A DNA stretch of 27,134 nucleotides from DUPH01 sp035449085 (GCA_035449085.1 DAOTKE010000028.1:1-27134); one strand, 5' to 3'; numbered from the stretch's first letter, positions 17,003 to 23,545 are shown. Notes: generated by a model from the sequence alone, not told the origin. Program-made: numbers and translations.

Positions 17003-18034
17003 ATGGTGCTGAAATTAAACCAGGAAACCATTATGGGAATGGTGCGCGGCTTTCAACCGGCATGCGTGATCATCGCGGCGGCGGAGCTGGATCTCTTTAC
17101 GCTGCTGCAGCGACGGCCGATGAGCGCGGCAAGTCTGGCGAAGCGGACCAATGGTGATCTCCGCGCGCTGGTCATTCTGCTGGACGTCCTCACTGCCATG
17201 GGTTTTCTCAAACGCTCCGGTGATCGCGATCCGATCTACTCCGTGCCTACGGCCGCAGCCGCTGTGCTGGCGGAAGGCGGTTCAGGCTGCATGCTGGGCA
17301 TGGTGCGCCACCTTGGCAACTGTCTGCGCCGCTGGAGTGAACTGGCGCACGTCGTACAGTGCGGCAAACCCGCCAGGCGCCGCGCGAGCATTCGCGGCGC
17401 CTCCGAGGATCTGACGGCATTCATCCGTGCCATGCATGAGATCTCCGCACCCATGGCGGATCCGTTGGTCGGCACGCTCGGCAAAGTGAACTTCACGCAT
17501 CTGCTGGATCTTGGCGGAGCTTCCGGCACCTGGACCATCGCATTCCTGAAACGCAATCCCTCCGCCCGCGCCACCATCATGGACCAGCCGGATGTCATAC
17601 CGCTGGCCAAACAACGGATGAGGCGCGCCGGTTTGAGCAAACGTGTGCAATTCTGCGCGGGTGACTTCATGCGCGGTGCGTTGCCACGCGGCGCAGATCT
17701 GGCCTGGGTGAGCGCGATCGTGCATCAGAATTCGCGCACACAGAACCGGCGTCTCTTCGCCAAGGTGTTCAAGGCGCTCGTGCCCGGCGGACGCATCATG
17801 ATTCGTGACATCGTAATGAACCCGTCGCGCACCTCACCTGAAGCCGGCGCCTTCTTTGCCGTCAACATGCTGGTCAACACCCCCGGCGGCGGCACCTTCA
17901 CATTCGCTGAACTGGCAGATGACCTTGCCTCCGCCGGCTTCACGCATATCAGATTGCTCCGCCGCGGACAAGCCATGGATTCCATCGTCAGCGCGGGAAA
18001 AGCCGTCGCGCCTCCCCGCAACGCTGGTAGCTAA
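17003..18034 (+). CDS. O-methyltransferase-family (Methyltransf_2) protein
   Basis: The 343-residue protein has the two-part layout of small-molecule O-methyltransferases. An N-terminal winged-helix dimerisation domain (about 10-90) contains 'ELDLFTLLQRRPMSAASLAK' and 'LVILLDVLTAMGFLKRSGD'. A SAM-binding Rossmann domain follows, with motif I 'LLDLGGASGTWTIAFLKRNP' (about 167-186), 'ATIMDQPDVIPLAK' at the second acidic position, and 'ALVPGGRIMIRDIVMN' as a motif-V-like strand. Members act on phenolic or polyketide substrates in secondary metabolism, or on cofactors and quinones; no pathway neighbours are visible here to decide. ATG 17003 has AAAGGAG close upstream. The gene is the last clear host gene before the prophage. 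Confidence 0.75.
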   Translation: MVLKLNQETIMGMVRGFQPACVIIAAAELDLFTLLQRRPMSAASLAKRTNGDLRALVILLDVLTAMGFLKRSGDRDPIYSVPTAAAAVLAEGGSGCMLGMVRHLGNCLRRWSELAHVVQCGKPARRRASIRGASEDLTAFIRAMHEISAPMADPLVGTLGKVNFTHLLDLGGASGTWTIAFLKRNPSARATIMDQPDVIPLAKQRMRRAGLSKRVQFCAGDFMRGALPRGADLAWVSAIVHQNSRTQNRRLFAKVFKALVPGGRIMIRDIVMNPSRTSPEAGAFFAVNMLVNTPGGGTFTFAELADDLASAGFTHIRLLRRGQAMDSIVSAGKAVAPPRNAGS

Positions 18035-18290
18035 CGTACGCTCCAGAATCTGTTTCATCCCGTTGACGCGCGCCTCCGCGCTGATATGATCCAGACGGGT
18101 GTTGAAGCGGGCGCCGCTTTCTTCGGAAGAGGCCCGCGCGCAGGCCAGGCAGATGATGGAGGAGACGGCCTGGCGGACATCGAGACCGACAACGGCACCG
18201 GCATCGCCGCGTCCATCCTGGCCGCCGCTCCCAAAGAGTTTGAGCCCAGCCCGAACGCAAGGCCGGGGACGAGTCCGGGCCGTCCGTCAA
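18035..18290. other. Region between methyltransferase and attachment site, possible gene remnant
   Basis: No gene with a credible start and ribosome site lies here. A minus-strand frame is open across the stretch and includes 'VGLDVRQAVSSIICLACARA' and 'HISAEARVNGMKQILERTLA', which look like ordinary protein sequence, while a plus-strand frame from 18086 is also open. I could not identify either. It could be the 3' remnant of a gene cut by an earlier insertion at the tRNA site. Confidence 0.25.
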
Positions 18291-18335
18291 TGGTAGGCTA
18301 GGCCGGAGTCGAACCGGCGACCCCCAGATTAGGAA
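18291..18335 (-). tRNA. tRNA-Arg(CCU)-like 3' fragment (prophage attachment site)
   Basis: Read on the minus strand, the block ends in CCA (18293-18291) preceded by a discriminator A and a 7-base acceptor strand (18301-18295). The T arm is perfect: stem GCCGG/CCGGC around loop TTCGACT (18318-18302). A 5-base variable loop (18323-18319), the 3' side of an anticodon stem (18328-18324) and a loop with CCU in anticodon position (18335-18329) follow the standard tRNA spacing. The 5' half is absent: the next five bases do not pair with the anticodon stem, and no acceptor partner (AGGCTAG) or D arm lies before the integrase stop at 18365. This is the expected product of tyrosine-recombinase integration in the anticodon region. 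The complete tRNA should be rebuilt at the prophage's other end, outside the window. The isoacceptor is less certain than the tRNA identity. Confidence 0.7.
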
Positions 18336-18364
18336 GCGGGGTGTTGGCGTTGAACCGCAAGGAG

Positions 18365-19615
18365 TTATGACTGACGTTGGCTTTTTGTTGGCAAAATGGC
18401 GAAGTATTTGGCTCCGTCACCGGGCAGGGCTAGTGCGCGGTAGTGCCTGAAAAAGATGTCTGTCCCGCGGTGCCCCATCTCGCTGGCTACGAGTGCTGCA
18501 TCGTGCGTCTGTTCGTAGCGGTAGGTGGCGTTGCTGTGTCTCATGCAGTTGGCCGGCCATGTTTTTATGCGCGCGGCGGGGTCGGTCTCGCTCAGAGTCT
18601 GGAAGCGGATACGCTGTAAGGCGAGGTTTAGGCGTTTTTTGGTCAGTGGCGCGACGGGCGCTCCGGGTTCTAAGGGATGGGCTTTTAGCCACGAGGCGAG
18701 GTTGGGCGCTACGGGGACGGTGCGGGCGTCGGCGGTCTTGGTGACGCTGCCGTCGAGCCGGATGTATTCGGGGCCGATGTGGATCGCGCTTAGGCGCATG
18801 AGTTCTGCGGCGCGGATGCCGGCGAAAAGTCCGAGGGATAGGTAGGGAATGAGACGGGGATCGTGTCGCTCGGCGGCGCGCAGGAGTGCGGCGGCTTGCG
18901 GCGGTGTGAGGATGCCTTTTGGGGGTTCTGGTAGTCGGTCGCGGTGGATGCCGGCGCAGGGGTTGGTGGACGCGAGGCCTTGACGGATTGCCCAGCTGAA
19001 GAATGCTGACCATGCACGCAGGGCGTTGTTGCGGTTGTGGCCGTGGCTGTCGGTGGCAGTGAGGGCGTGCTCGATCTCGCGGGGGCCGATGGCATCGATA
19101 GCTGTCTGGCTGGGGATGGCGCGCATGAGCCGGTCTAGGAATTGGCGGTAGCTGGCGGCGGTGGCGGGGCGCAGGGCGTCGCGGCGGGTTTCTAGGTAGC
19201 GCTGGGCGCAGCTTGCGAGGGGTTCTCCTGACGCGGTGGCGGATGTGCCGAGCCATGCGCGGGCGGCGGCGGTGAGGGTGGTGCCCTCGGGGAGCAGGCT
19301 GAGGGCGTGGCGGGCGTCGATGAGCTGGGCGCGGGTGAGGGCGGGGAGGTCGGCGGCGGCGGATGCTTCGGTCGCGTCGATCCACGCGCGGGCGGCGGCT
19401 TCGTCGGGCATTCGGGCGCGGTGGCGGATGCCGCCGGAGCTGACGGAGCAGTCGTAGCCGCGTCCGTTGGGCGCGGGGGTGTAGCGTCCGGGGCCGTAGC
19501 GGACGGATTTGGGCTTGGCTTTTTTGCGGGGCTTGGCGGTGCGCTTGCCAGAGGGGGTCTGGCGGGGCGGCGGCTGCCGGGGGCCGGTGTAGTATGGGAC
19601 GCGTTCTTCGCTCAT
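18365..19615 (-). CDS. int: Tyrosine recombinase (phage integrase)
   Basis: The enzyme integrates and excises the prophage at the adjacent tRNA site. The 416-residue protein has a Lys/Arg/Pro-rich N-terminus, an AP2-like arm-binding segment (about 38-80), a SAM-like core-binding domain (about 125-220) and the catalytic domain (about 235-416). Catalytic residues visible are Arg 268 (LFAGIRAAEL), Lys 293 (SVTKTADA), Arg 359 and His 360 (NCMRHSNAT), His 382 (EMGHRGTD) and the nucleophile Tyr 392 (FFRHYRAL). The first position of the usual HxxRH box is Asn 356. The stop is about 30 bases from the tRNA fragment. ATG 19615 has no clear Shine-Dalgarno sequence, so translation may be low or coupled to the genes upstream, which share its strand and a strong promoter at 20321-20350. 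Confidence 0.9.
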   Translation of the reverse strand: MSEERVPYYTGPRQPPPRQTPSGKRTAKPRKKAKPKSVRYGPGRYTPAPNGRGYDCSVSSGGIRHRARMPDEAAARAWIDATEASAAADLPALTRAQLIDARHALSLLPEGTTLTAAARAWLGTSATASGEPLASCAQRYLETRRDALRPATAASYRQFLDRLMRAIPSQTAIDAIGPREIEHALTATDSHGHNRNNALRAWSAFFSWAIRQGLASTNPCAGIHRDRLPEPPKGILTPPQAAALLRAAERHDPRLIPYLSLGLFAGIRAAELMRLSAIHIGPEYIRLDGSVTKTADARTVPVAPNLASWLKAHPLEPGAPVAPLTKKRLNLALQRIRFQTLSETDPAARIKTWPANCMRHSNATYRYEQTHDAALVASEMGHRGTDIFFRHYRALALPGDGAKYFAILPTKSQRQS

Positions 19616-19676
19616 GGGGTTATGGGTGGGGATGGACTTTGTTGAGCGGATTGGCCGCGGGGACGGGGCGGCGGGG

Positions 19677-20072
19677 TCAGCCCTTGGGCGGGTTGCGGCC
19701 GCCGAGGAAGCTGCCGACCAGGGTGAGGAAGGCGATGATGACGGCGGGGTAGCCGCCCCACCCGCGCCCGGTGTGGATCAGGAAGACGCCGGACGCCAGC
19801 AGACCGGCGCACATGAGGAAGCCGAACCACATCCCGGTGAGGCGGGCGGCGTGGTCGCGGCGGGCCTGCGCCTCTTCGGACTGGAGCTGGGCGCGGGCGA
19901 GGGCGTGGACGTGCCCCTGCTCGGCCTTGGCGAGATCCATGATGTCCTTCACGGCGTCCGGGTGGTGGCGCGAGAGGGCCTCGATGGTTTTGGCGGGCGG
20001 GTAGAGGCTCTGCTGGAGCCCGAGCTGCTCGCCGCCGCGCCCCCGGTACATGATCTGCCGCTCGGGGCTCAC
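19677..20072 (-). CDS. DUF2335-family membrane protein
   Basis: The 131-residue protein has a soluble N-terminal half with 'LSRHHPDAVKDIMDLAKAEQ', an Arg/Gln-rich helix ('ALARAQLQSEEAQARRDHAA'), and two membrane segments near the C-terminus, 'WFGFLMCAGLLASGVFLI' and 'YPAVIIAFLTLVGSFLGG', ending in a short basic tail. This is the pattern of DUF2335, small predicted membrane proteins common in phages and genomic islands; the function is not established. Holin-like or membrane-sensing roles are guesses. Its ATG overlaps the stop of the small upstream gene by 4 bases (ATGA), so the two are translationally coupled. It lies between the lysogenic genes and the integrase, a typical cargo position. 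Confidence 0.65.
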   Translation of the reverse strand: MSPERQIMYRGRGGEQLGLQQSLYPPAKTIEALSRHHPDAVKDIMDLAKAEQGHVHALARAQLQSEEAQARRDHAARLTGMWFGFLMCAGLLASGVFLIHTGRGWGGYPAVIIAFLTLVGSFLGGRNPPKG

Positions 20073-20278
20073 CGGGCGCGGCTCCCGGCCCCGGCTTTTC
20101 CGCAGGCGCGCGAGATGTAGCCCCCGGCCGCCCCGAAGTACCGCGCCACGTCCGGCGCGGGCGGCGGGCGGCGGGCGGGGCGCGTCTGCGCCCGCGGGGG
20201 CGCGGCGAAGGGGAACGCGGCGAACGAGGCCGCGCCTCTCGCGAAGTTCCGCGCCATGCGTTTCAGTTCCTTGCCCAT
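20069..20278 (-). CDS. Small basic protein of unknown function
   Basis: The 69-residue protein begins MGKELKRMARNFARGAASF and continues with a Pro/Arg-rich middle. I do not recognise a family. The start at 20278 is set by a very strong ribosome site, AAGGAGGAGG, a few bases upstream, and by a promoter at 20321-20350; a longer frame to 20458 runs antisense to nothing useful and overlaps the lipoprotein gene. The coding region overlaps the DUF2335 gene by 4 bases. The alternating hydrophobic and aromatic stretch ('AASFAAFPFAAPP') may associate with membrane. Confidence 0.5.
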   Translation of the reverse strand: MGKELKRMARNFARGAASFAAFPFAAPPRAQTRPARRPPPAPDVARYFGAAGGYISRACGKAGAGSRAR

Positions 20279-20320
20279 GCGTCCTCCTCCTTGCTGTATC
20301 CGTTTTGGTTCAGTGGGGCT

Positions 20321-20350
20321 ATTGTAGCGCGGGGCGCACCCGTGCGTCAA
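20321..20350 (-). promoter_or_regulatory. Strong promoter for small protein-DUF2335-integrase unit
   Basis: On the minus strand TTGACG (20350-20345) and TACAAT (20326-20321) match the sigma70 consensus at five of six positions each, with an 18-bp spacer. The -35 box overlaps the last bases of the lipoprotein gene. A start near 20314 gives a short leader that contains AAGGAGGAGG before ATG 20278. This promoter would keep the downstream small protein, the membrane protein and perhaps the integrase expressed independently of the repressor transcript. Confidence 0.6.
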
Positions 20351-20745
20351 GGGCGGGTGTCTCTTTCGGCGGGCGGGGATGGGTGTGGCTCCGCCTCGAA
20401 GATGGGGTTGCCCTCGACCTCGTACCAGAACTGGCCGTAGATGTAGGGTATCCACCACCAGCCGAACTTGATGGTGGCGTCGGACAGGCCGACCGCGCCG
20501 GGGGATTTCTCGATGGCTTCGTCGGCGGCCTCTTTCATGTTGGCTACGCCGGTCGGGATGAACAGGATGATGTGCTTGCGGTCGCGCCCTGTGTTCCGCA
20601 CGGTCTCGTCGACGCGGTGCAGGCTCTTTTTGATGTCGATGTTCTTGGTCGACGCGACGGTGAGGTCTGCGAGGCGCGTGGTGCAGCCGCCGCAGAGCAG
20701 CAGCGCGGCGAGGGCTGTGAGGGCGGGGATGAAGGGTCTTTTCAT
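20347..20745 (-). CDS. Predicted lipoprotein
   Basis: The 132-residue protein has an export signal, MKRPFIPALTALAALLLC, followed by GGC, with Cys 21 as the likely lipidated residue; the lipobox is loose (Cys at -3). The mature part begins TTRLADLTVASTKNID, which I have seen at the start of other small phage or plasmid lipoproteins without a known function, and later has 'KHIILFIPTGVANMKEAADE' and an aromatic stretch, 'FGWWWIPYIYGQFWYEVE'. ATG 20745 has AAAGGAAA upstream. A surface or periplasmic lipoprotein produced in the lysogen could act in superinfection exclusion, which is inference from position. Confidence 0.55.
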   Translation of the reverse strand: MKRPFIPALTALAALLLCGGCTTRLADLTVASTKNIDIKKSLHRVDETVRNTGRDRKHIILFIPTGVANMKEAADEAIEKSPGAVGLSDATIKFGWWWIPYIYGQFWYEVEGNPIFEAEPHPSPPAERDTRP

Positions 20746-20766
20746 TTCGGGGTTTCCTTTCTGTCA

Positions 20767-20786
20767 GGGGTTATGGGCGGGGAATG
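20767..20786. repeat. Conserved G-rich motif upstream of two leftward genes
   Basis: GGGGTTATGGGCGGGGAATG at 20767-20786 recurs with two differences at 19616-19634 (GGGGTTATGGGTGGGGATG). On the coding strand both copies read CAT(T)CCCC.CCCATAACCCC and lie just upstream of start codons: 22 bases before the lipoprotein start and directly against the integrase start. The CATAAC inside could be a weak -10 box. The function is unknown; chance is possible in this GC-rich sequence, but near-identity over 18 or more bases makes it less likely. Confidence 0.45.
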
Positions 20787-20795
20787 TTGACGGCG

Positions 20796-21443
20796 CTATT
20801 CCCCATCACAACGGGCAAGTCCCAAATCTTGCATTCTTTTAAGGTAATCTTCGTCACGAATACGTTTGTGATCGACCTGATAGTTTATGTCTTCGTATTC
20901 CAGCAGGTCGTTCACAATGGTTTTCACCAAGTTGCAAAGGCCCTCTGGCCCCGCCGTATAGAGTTCATCAAGCAAGCGGTTTGCTGTCTCTTTGATGACC
21001 GGCGTCAGGCACTCGACATACGGACTGATGTCGCGTTCAAAAATAAGGCCTTTCGGAACCTTCCGTTCGGCGTCTTGGCCAGACCCGAGCCTACTGAGAA
21101 TTTGACGTGAAATTTCAATGGACTGCGCAAACCGTGTTAGAACTTCGCTTGTAATTGATCCGTCTCCGATCTCGCCGTAATCCCGAATACGTTCTGGGTA
21201 CGCGCACTGATCCATGCGGATGTTGTGCAAGGCATTTTTAAGGAAGCGCCATCTGGACATGTCGGATCTGAGCGTTTTTTTCCTAGGAACCCCCTTGCAA
21301 AAATCCATTACAGAACCGACAAGCGCCGCAACCTTCTCCTTGGCCGCCGTTGCCTTGGTTGCGCGGATCGGGTATCCGCACCATGCGCACCGGTCAGCTC
21401 GATCCGAAACGTCCCTTTGGCATTCAGGGCATTTTACAAGCAT
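20796..21443 (-). CDS. Zinc-ribbon protein of unknown function
   Basis: The 215-residue protein starts with a zinc ribbon, CPECQRDVSDRADRCAWCG (Cys 5, 8, 19 and 22), joined by a Lys/Ala-rich linker to a helical domain of about 170 residues with 'YPERIRDYGEIGDGSITSEV' and 'YVECLTPVIKETANRLLDEL'. I recognise no family. The single ribbon could bind a nucleic acid or a partner protein. ATG 21443 has GCGGAG upstream. It lies between the lipoprotein and the next unknown gene in the lysogenic unit. A phage-borne regulator or defence protein is plausible but unproven. Confidence 0.5.
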   Translation of the reverse strand: MLVKCPECQRDVSDRADRCAWCGYPIRATKATAAKEKVAALVGSVMDFCKGVPRKKTLRSDMSRWRFLKNALHNIRMDQCAYPERIRDYGEIGDGSITSEVLTRFAQSIEISRQILSRLGSGQDAERKVPKGLIFERDISPYVECLTPVIKETANRLLDELYTAGPEGLCNLVKTIVNDLLEYEDINYQVDHKRIRDEDYLKRMQDLGLARCDGE

Positions 21444-21466
21444 GGCATGCTCCGCTTAACAATCCT

Positions 21467-21892
21467 TCACGCAGTTTTCGTGGCATCGTGCCCACCATCG
21501 CCGGCAGGTGCGGTGCCTTTTTGATTGGCCGACAGGAGTCGCGTGAGCCCGGCGATGGTCTCCTGCTGGCTGACGGCGAGGTCGCGCCAGTAGTCTTTTA
21601 ACGATATGTCGGTCTGGCCTATGCACATTCCCATCAGCTCGTCTTCCGTGACGGACAGGCACTCCAGCAATTTCCTGTAGGAAGTCAACAGGCAGCCTCG
21701 GTTTGCCCAATTGTCGGATTCGTCCGCGACGCACGGATGCAGGAAGGTCGCCTCGGACGGTTCGCGGAATTCGTTTTTGATGCTCCCCAGCGTGTAGTCC
21801 GCCCACTCGGTGTCGAAGACATTGATGAAGTTCGACAGGAACCCGAGGAGCGCGTCGAGCGTGCTCTCGGTCACTTGGATTTCCTTTTTCAT
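21467..21892 (-). CDS. Unknown protein sharing its C-terminal tail with the repressor
   Basis: The first about 95 residues of this 141-residue protein are helical and acidic with no recognised domain ('TLDALLGFLSNFINVFDTEW'). The last about 42 residues are closely related to the end of the adjacent repressor: 'DYWRDLAVSQQETIAGLTRLL' here against 'DFWRDLVASQQQTIADLTRLL' there, and both proteins end in KTA. ATG 21892 has AAGGAG upstream and lies 13 bases after the repressor's stop, so the two are cotranscribed. The common tail suggests that the two proteins associate, or that the module was duplicated; an antirepressor or co-repressor role would be a reasonable inference. It does not contain a helix-turn-helix that I can see. 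Confidence 0.55.
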   Translation of the reverse strand: MKKEIQVTESTLDALLGFLSNFINVFDTEWADYTLGSIKNEFREPSEATFLHPCVADESDNWANRGCLLTSYRKLLECLSVTEDELMGMCIGQTDISLKDYWRDLAVSQQETIAGLTRLLSANQKGTAPAGDGGHDATKTA

Positions 21893-21905
21893 TTTCCGCT
21901 TCTCC

Positions 21906-22277
21906 TTATGCGGTTTTTGAAGCTTCCCTGCCGCCAGCGCGGACGGGGTCTGTATGGTTTTTTGGGACGGCTAGAAGCCGTGTCAGGTCTGCGATTGTCT
22001 GCTGCTGGCTGGCCACGAGGTCACGCCAAAAGTCTTCTGGATGCCCTGGCGGCGCGTCAGACAGGGGCACAGGCGGCTCGGCGGACAAGCCGAGCAACCA
22101 GTCGGCGGAGACACCCAATTGAATACAAACCTCTCTTAGTGCGGTCGCAGTCGGTGTTCGGATTCCGCGCACCCAGTTTGTGTAGGTGTTTAGCGGAATC
22201 CCCAGTTTCTTTGCAAAATCGCGTTGCGACAGGTCGCCGCGCAATCCTTCTAAACGGTCGCCGAAACTTTTTTGCAT
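21906..22277 (-). CDS. XRE-family (cI-type) prophage repressor
   Basis: The 123-residue protein has an XRE helix-turn-helix domain at about residues 5-65: 'LSQRDFAKKLGIPLNTYTNW' is the HTH, with 'GVSADWLLGLS' closing the domain. The tail (about 81-123) holds the WRDL-SQQ-TIA-LTRLL module shared with the next gene and may drive multimerisation. No LexA-like protease domain is present, so induction probably does not use RecA-driven self-cleavage. The start is ATG 22277 with AAAAGGAGATTT upstream; a longer frame to 22382 has no ribosome site. It is divergent from the early operon across a 121-base control region and should hold that operon off in the lysogen. Confidence 0.8.
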   Translation of the reverse strand: MQKSFGDRLEGLRGDLSQRDFAKKLGIPLNTYTNWVRGIRTPTATALREVCIQLGVSADWLLGLSAEPPVPLSDAPPGHPEDFWRDLVASQQQTIADLTRLLAVPKNHTDPVRAGGREASKTA

Positions 22278-22287
22278 AAATCTCCTT

Positions 22288-22323
22288 TTGGGTGTTGCTT
22301 TGCACTCAGTTGGGTGTAATAAT
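22288..22323 (+). promoter_or_regulatory. Early promoter with two putative repressor operators
   Basis: TTGCTT (22295-22300) and AATAAT (22318-22323) form a promoter with a 17-bp spacer; the -10 box matches the consensus at five of six positions. It reads toward the early operon starting at 22399. TTGGGTGT occurs at 22288-22295 and 22310-22317, spaced 22 bp (about two helical turns), overlapping the -35 box and covering the end of the spacer against the -10. That arrangement suits two dimers of the adjacent repressor. I see no equally good leftward promoter for the repressor itself. Confidence 0.55.
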
Positions 22324-22398
22324 GTCGCCGTTGAACCAAAACAGGCCGCTTTTAGCCTAATGGAAAGGGGCGCGGGCGGCAAGCAAAAGGAGAAAGGA

Positions 22399-22890
22399 AT
22401 GATTAAGGAAGGAAGAATGACGCAGGCGGCGGCGAAGGATCTGGCGGAGCGGGAGGATGCGGCGGTGCGTGCCGCCGTGGAGTATTCGGTATGGGCGTCA
22501 GCCGTGGCGGCCCAGATGCAACACGCGGGCAGCTCGATCAGCCTCGTGGAGGAGGGGATAGAGAAGGGCGTCGCGGCGGCGGCGGAAGAGCTGGTACGGC
22601 GGCACGGGCTGGAGGGGGTGCCGCTGGATGTGAGCCTGAACGTCCGGGTGGATCGCTTCGCCCTTACGCCGGTCTGGAGGGTTCAGCGGCTCAGCGGCGT
22701 CGGCACGGCGGGAGGCGGGACGCTGGACGAGTGCATGCGCCGCGTCGCGGAACTGTCGGCAACGGAGAGGCTGCGCCTGGAGGCAGGGCGCATGCGCGAG
22801 GCGGCGGAGAGGCTGCGCGAGCGGGCGGACGAATGGGACAGGCGGGCGGACGATGAGGACGCGCGGGCAAAGGAAGGAGGCGGGGAATGA
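22399..22890 (+). CDS. First early-operon protein, unknown function
   Basis: The 163-residue protein starts MIKEGRMTQAAAKDLAERED after AGGAGAAAGGA. It is Ala/Glu/Arg-rich. Residues about 78-105 form a more ordered stretch with 'DVSLNVRVDRFALTPVWRVQ', and the C-terminal 45 residues are a charged helix or coiled coil ('ERLRLEAGRMREAAERLRER'). No family is recognised. It is the first gene under the putative repressor-controlled promoter, and its stop overlaps the next start by 4 bases (ATGA), so it is translationally coupled to the operon. A recombination or single-strand-annealing role would be typical for the position but is not supported by any motif. Confidence 0.45.
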   Translation: MIKEGRMTQAAAKDLAEREDAAVRAAVEYSVWASAVAAQMQHAGSSISLVEEGIEKGVAAAAEELVRRHGLEGVPLDVSLNVRVDRFALTPVWRVQRLSGVGTAGGGTLDECMRRVAELSATERLRLEAGRMREAAERLRERADEWDRRADDEDARAKEGGGE

Positions 22891-23159
22891 CGACGACTGA
22901 ACTCGGAACGGTGAATGTGGAACGCGGGTGCGGGTGCGGGCGTAAACGCCCGTCACAGAACCGGTCGTACGCGGCGTACGGGCGGGTGTTTAAGGTGGCG
23001 CGGGCGGGTCGCTCGCGGATGTATTGGGCGGTCGGGAAGGCGCGGGGCGCACGCGCGATGTTTCTGGATAAGCTGGGGTGCCGCGCAACGCGCTCGGAGA
23101 TGCAGGAGGCGCTGGATGCGTGGGCGGCGCGGCGCGGGCTAAAGCCGCTGGAGGGGTAG
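22887..23159 (+). CDS. Small unknown protein containing a palindromic insert
   Basis: The 90-residue basic protein has no recognised domain. The region 'GCGCGRKRPSQNRSY' (about 16-30) is encoded by a palindrome plus a CACAGAACC tail (22937-22962) and looks like an insertion; the rest ('AAYGRVFKVARAGRSRMYWA' onward) is probably the original protein. Start and stop are set by an ATGA overlap with the previous gene and by the next gene's start, 6 bases after this stop. The function is unknown. Confidence 0.45.
   Translation: MTTTELGTVNVERGCGCGRKRPSQNRSYAAYGRVFKVARAGRSRMYWAVGKARGARAMFLDKLGCRATRSEMQEALDAWAARRGLKPLEG
22937..22962 (+). repeat. Palindromic element copy 1, in a coding frame
   Basis: CGGGCGT-AA-ACGCCCG (22937-22952) is a perfect inverted repeat, followed by T and CACAGAACC (22954-22962). 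It lies inside the small unknown gene and encodes RKRPSQNR. It shares centre and tail with the elements at 23665 and 24162, but with different arm sequences that keep their pairing. Confidence 0.65.
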
Positions 23160-23164
23160 GAGTC

Positions 23165-23545
23165 ATGAAGTGGGTGTATTTGAGCGGCCCGATCACGGGG
23201 ATGCCGGACGGGAACAGGGTGGCGTTTGCTGAGGCGGAAAAGATAATGATGCGGGTGGTGGATGGGGTTGGGTCGGTGTTAACTCCATTCGATGTCGTCA
23301 TGCCGCAGGATGCGGCGGGCGGCGTGATAAATCCGGCGGATGCGGTGGTTGATGTCGCGGAGCCGACGTGGGCGGATTATATGCGGGAGTGCCTGTGTAT
23401 GCTGGCGAAGTGTGACACGATCGCGATGCTGGATGGATGGGAGAAGTCGCGGGGTGCGCGGCTTGAGCTGCATGTGGCGCTGAAGCTTGGGCTGCGGGTG
23501 GTTTTTGTGCGGGATTTTGTCAAGGGGGCGGATTGTGAACGCTGA
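23165..23545 (+). CDS. DUF4406 / deoxyribosyltransferase-like phage protein
   Basis: The 126-residue protein matches the DUF4406 pattern common in phages. YLSGPITGMPD (about 5-15) forms the nucleotide-binding loop, 'PTWADYMRECLCMLAKCDTI' is the central helix, and 'MLDGWEKSRGARLELHVALK' (about 88-107) carries the conserved 'GWE.S.GA..E...A' motif. The fold is related to nucleoside 2-deoxyribosyltransferases and to nucleotide-binding Rossmann proteins; a role in nucleotide salvage or base modification is plausible but not demonstrated. ATG 23165 follows GGAG. It sits in the early operon, and its end overlaps the next gene by 11 bases. Confidence 0.75.
   Translation: MKWVYLSGPITGMPDGNRVAFAEAEKIMMRVVDGVGSVLTPFDVVMPQDAAGGVINPADAVVDVAEPTWADYMRECLCMLAKCDTIAMLDGWEKSRGARLELHVALKLGLRVVFVRDFVKGADCER

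Noticed and set aside
18291..18365. Complete tRNA gene at the attachment site
   Set aside because: The 5' acceptor strand, D arm and 5' anticodon stem cannot be found before the integrase stop, so only the 3' part is present.
20279..20458. N-terminal extension of the small basic protein
   Set aside because: The added part overlaps the lipoprotein gene and the strong promoter; AAGGAGGAGG before ATG 20278 decides the shorter start.
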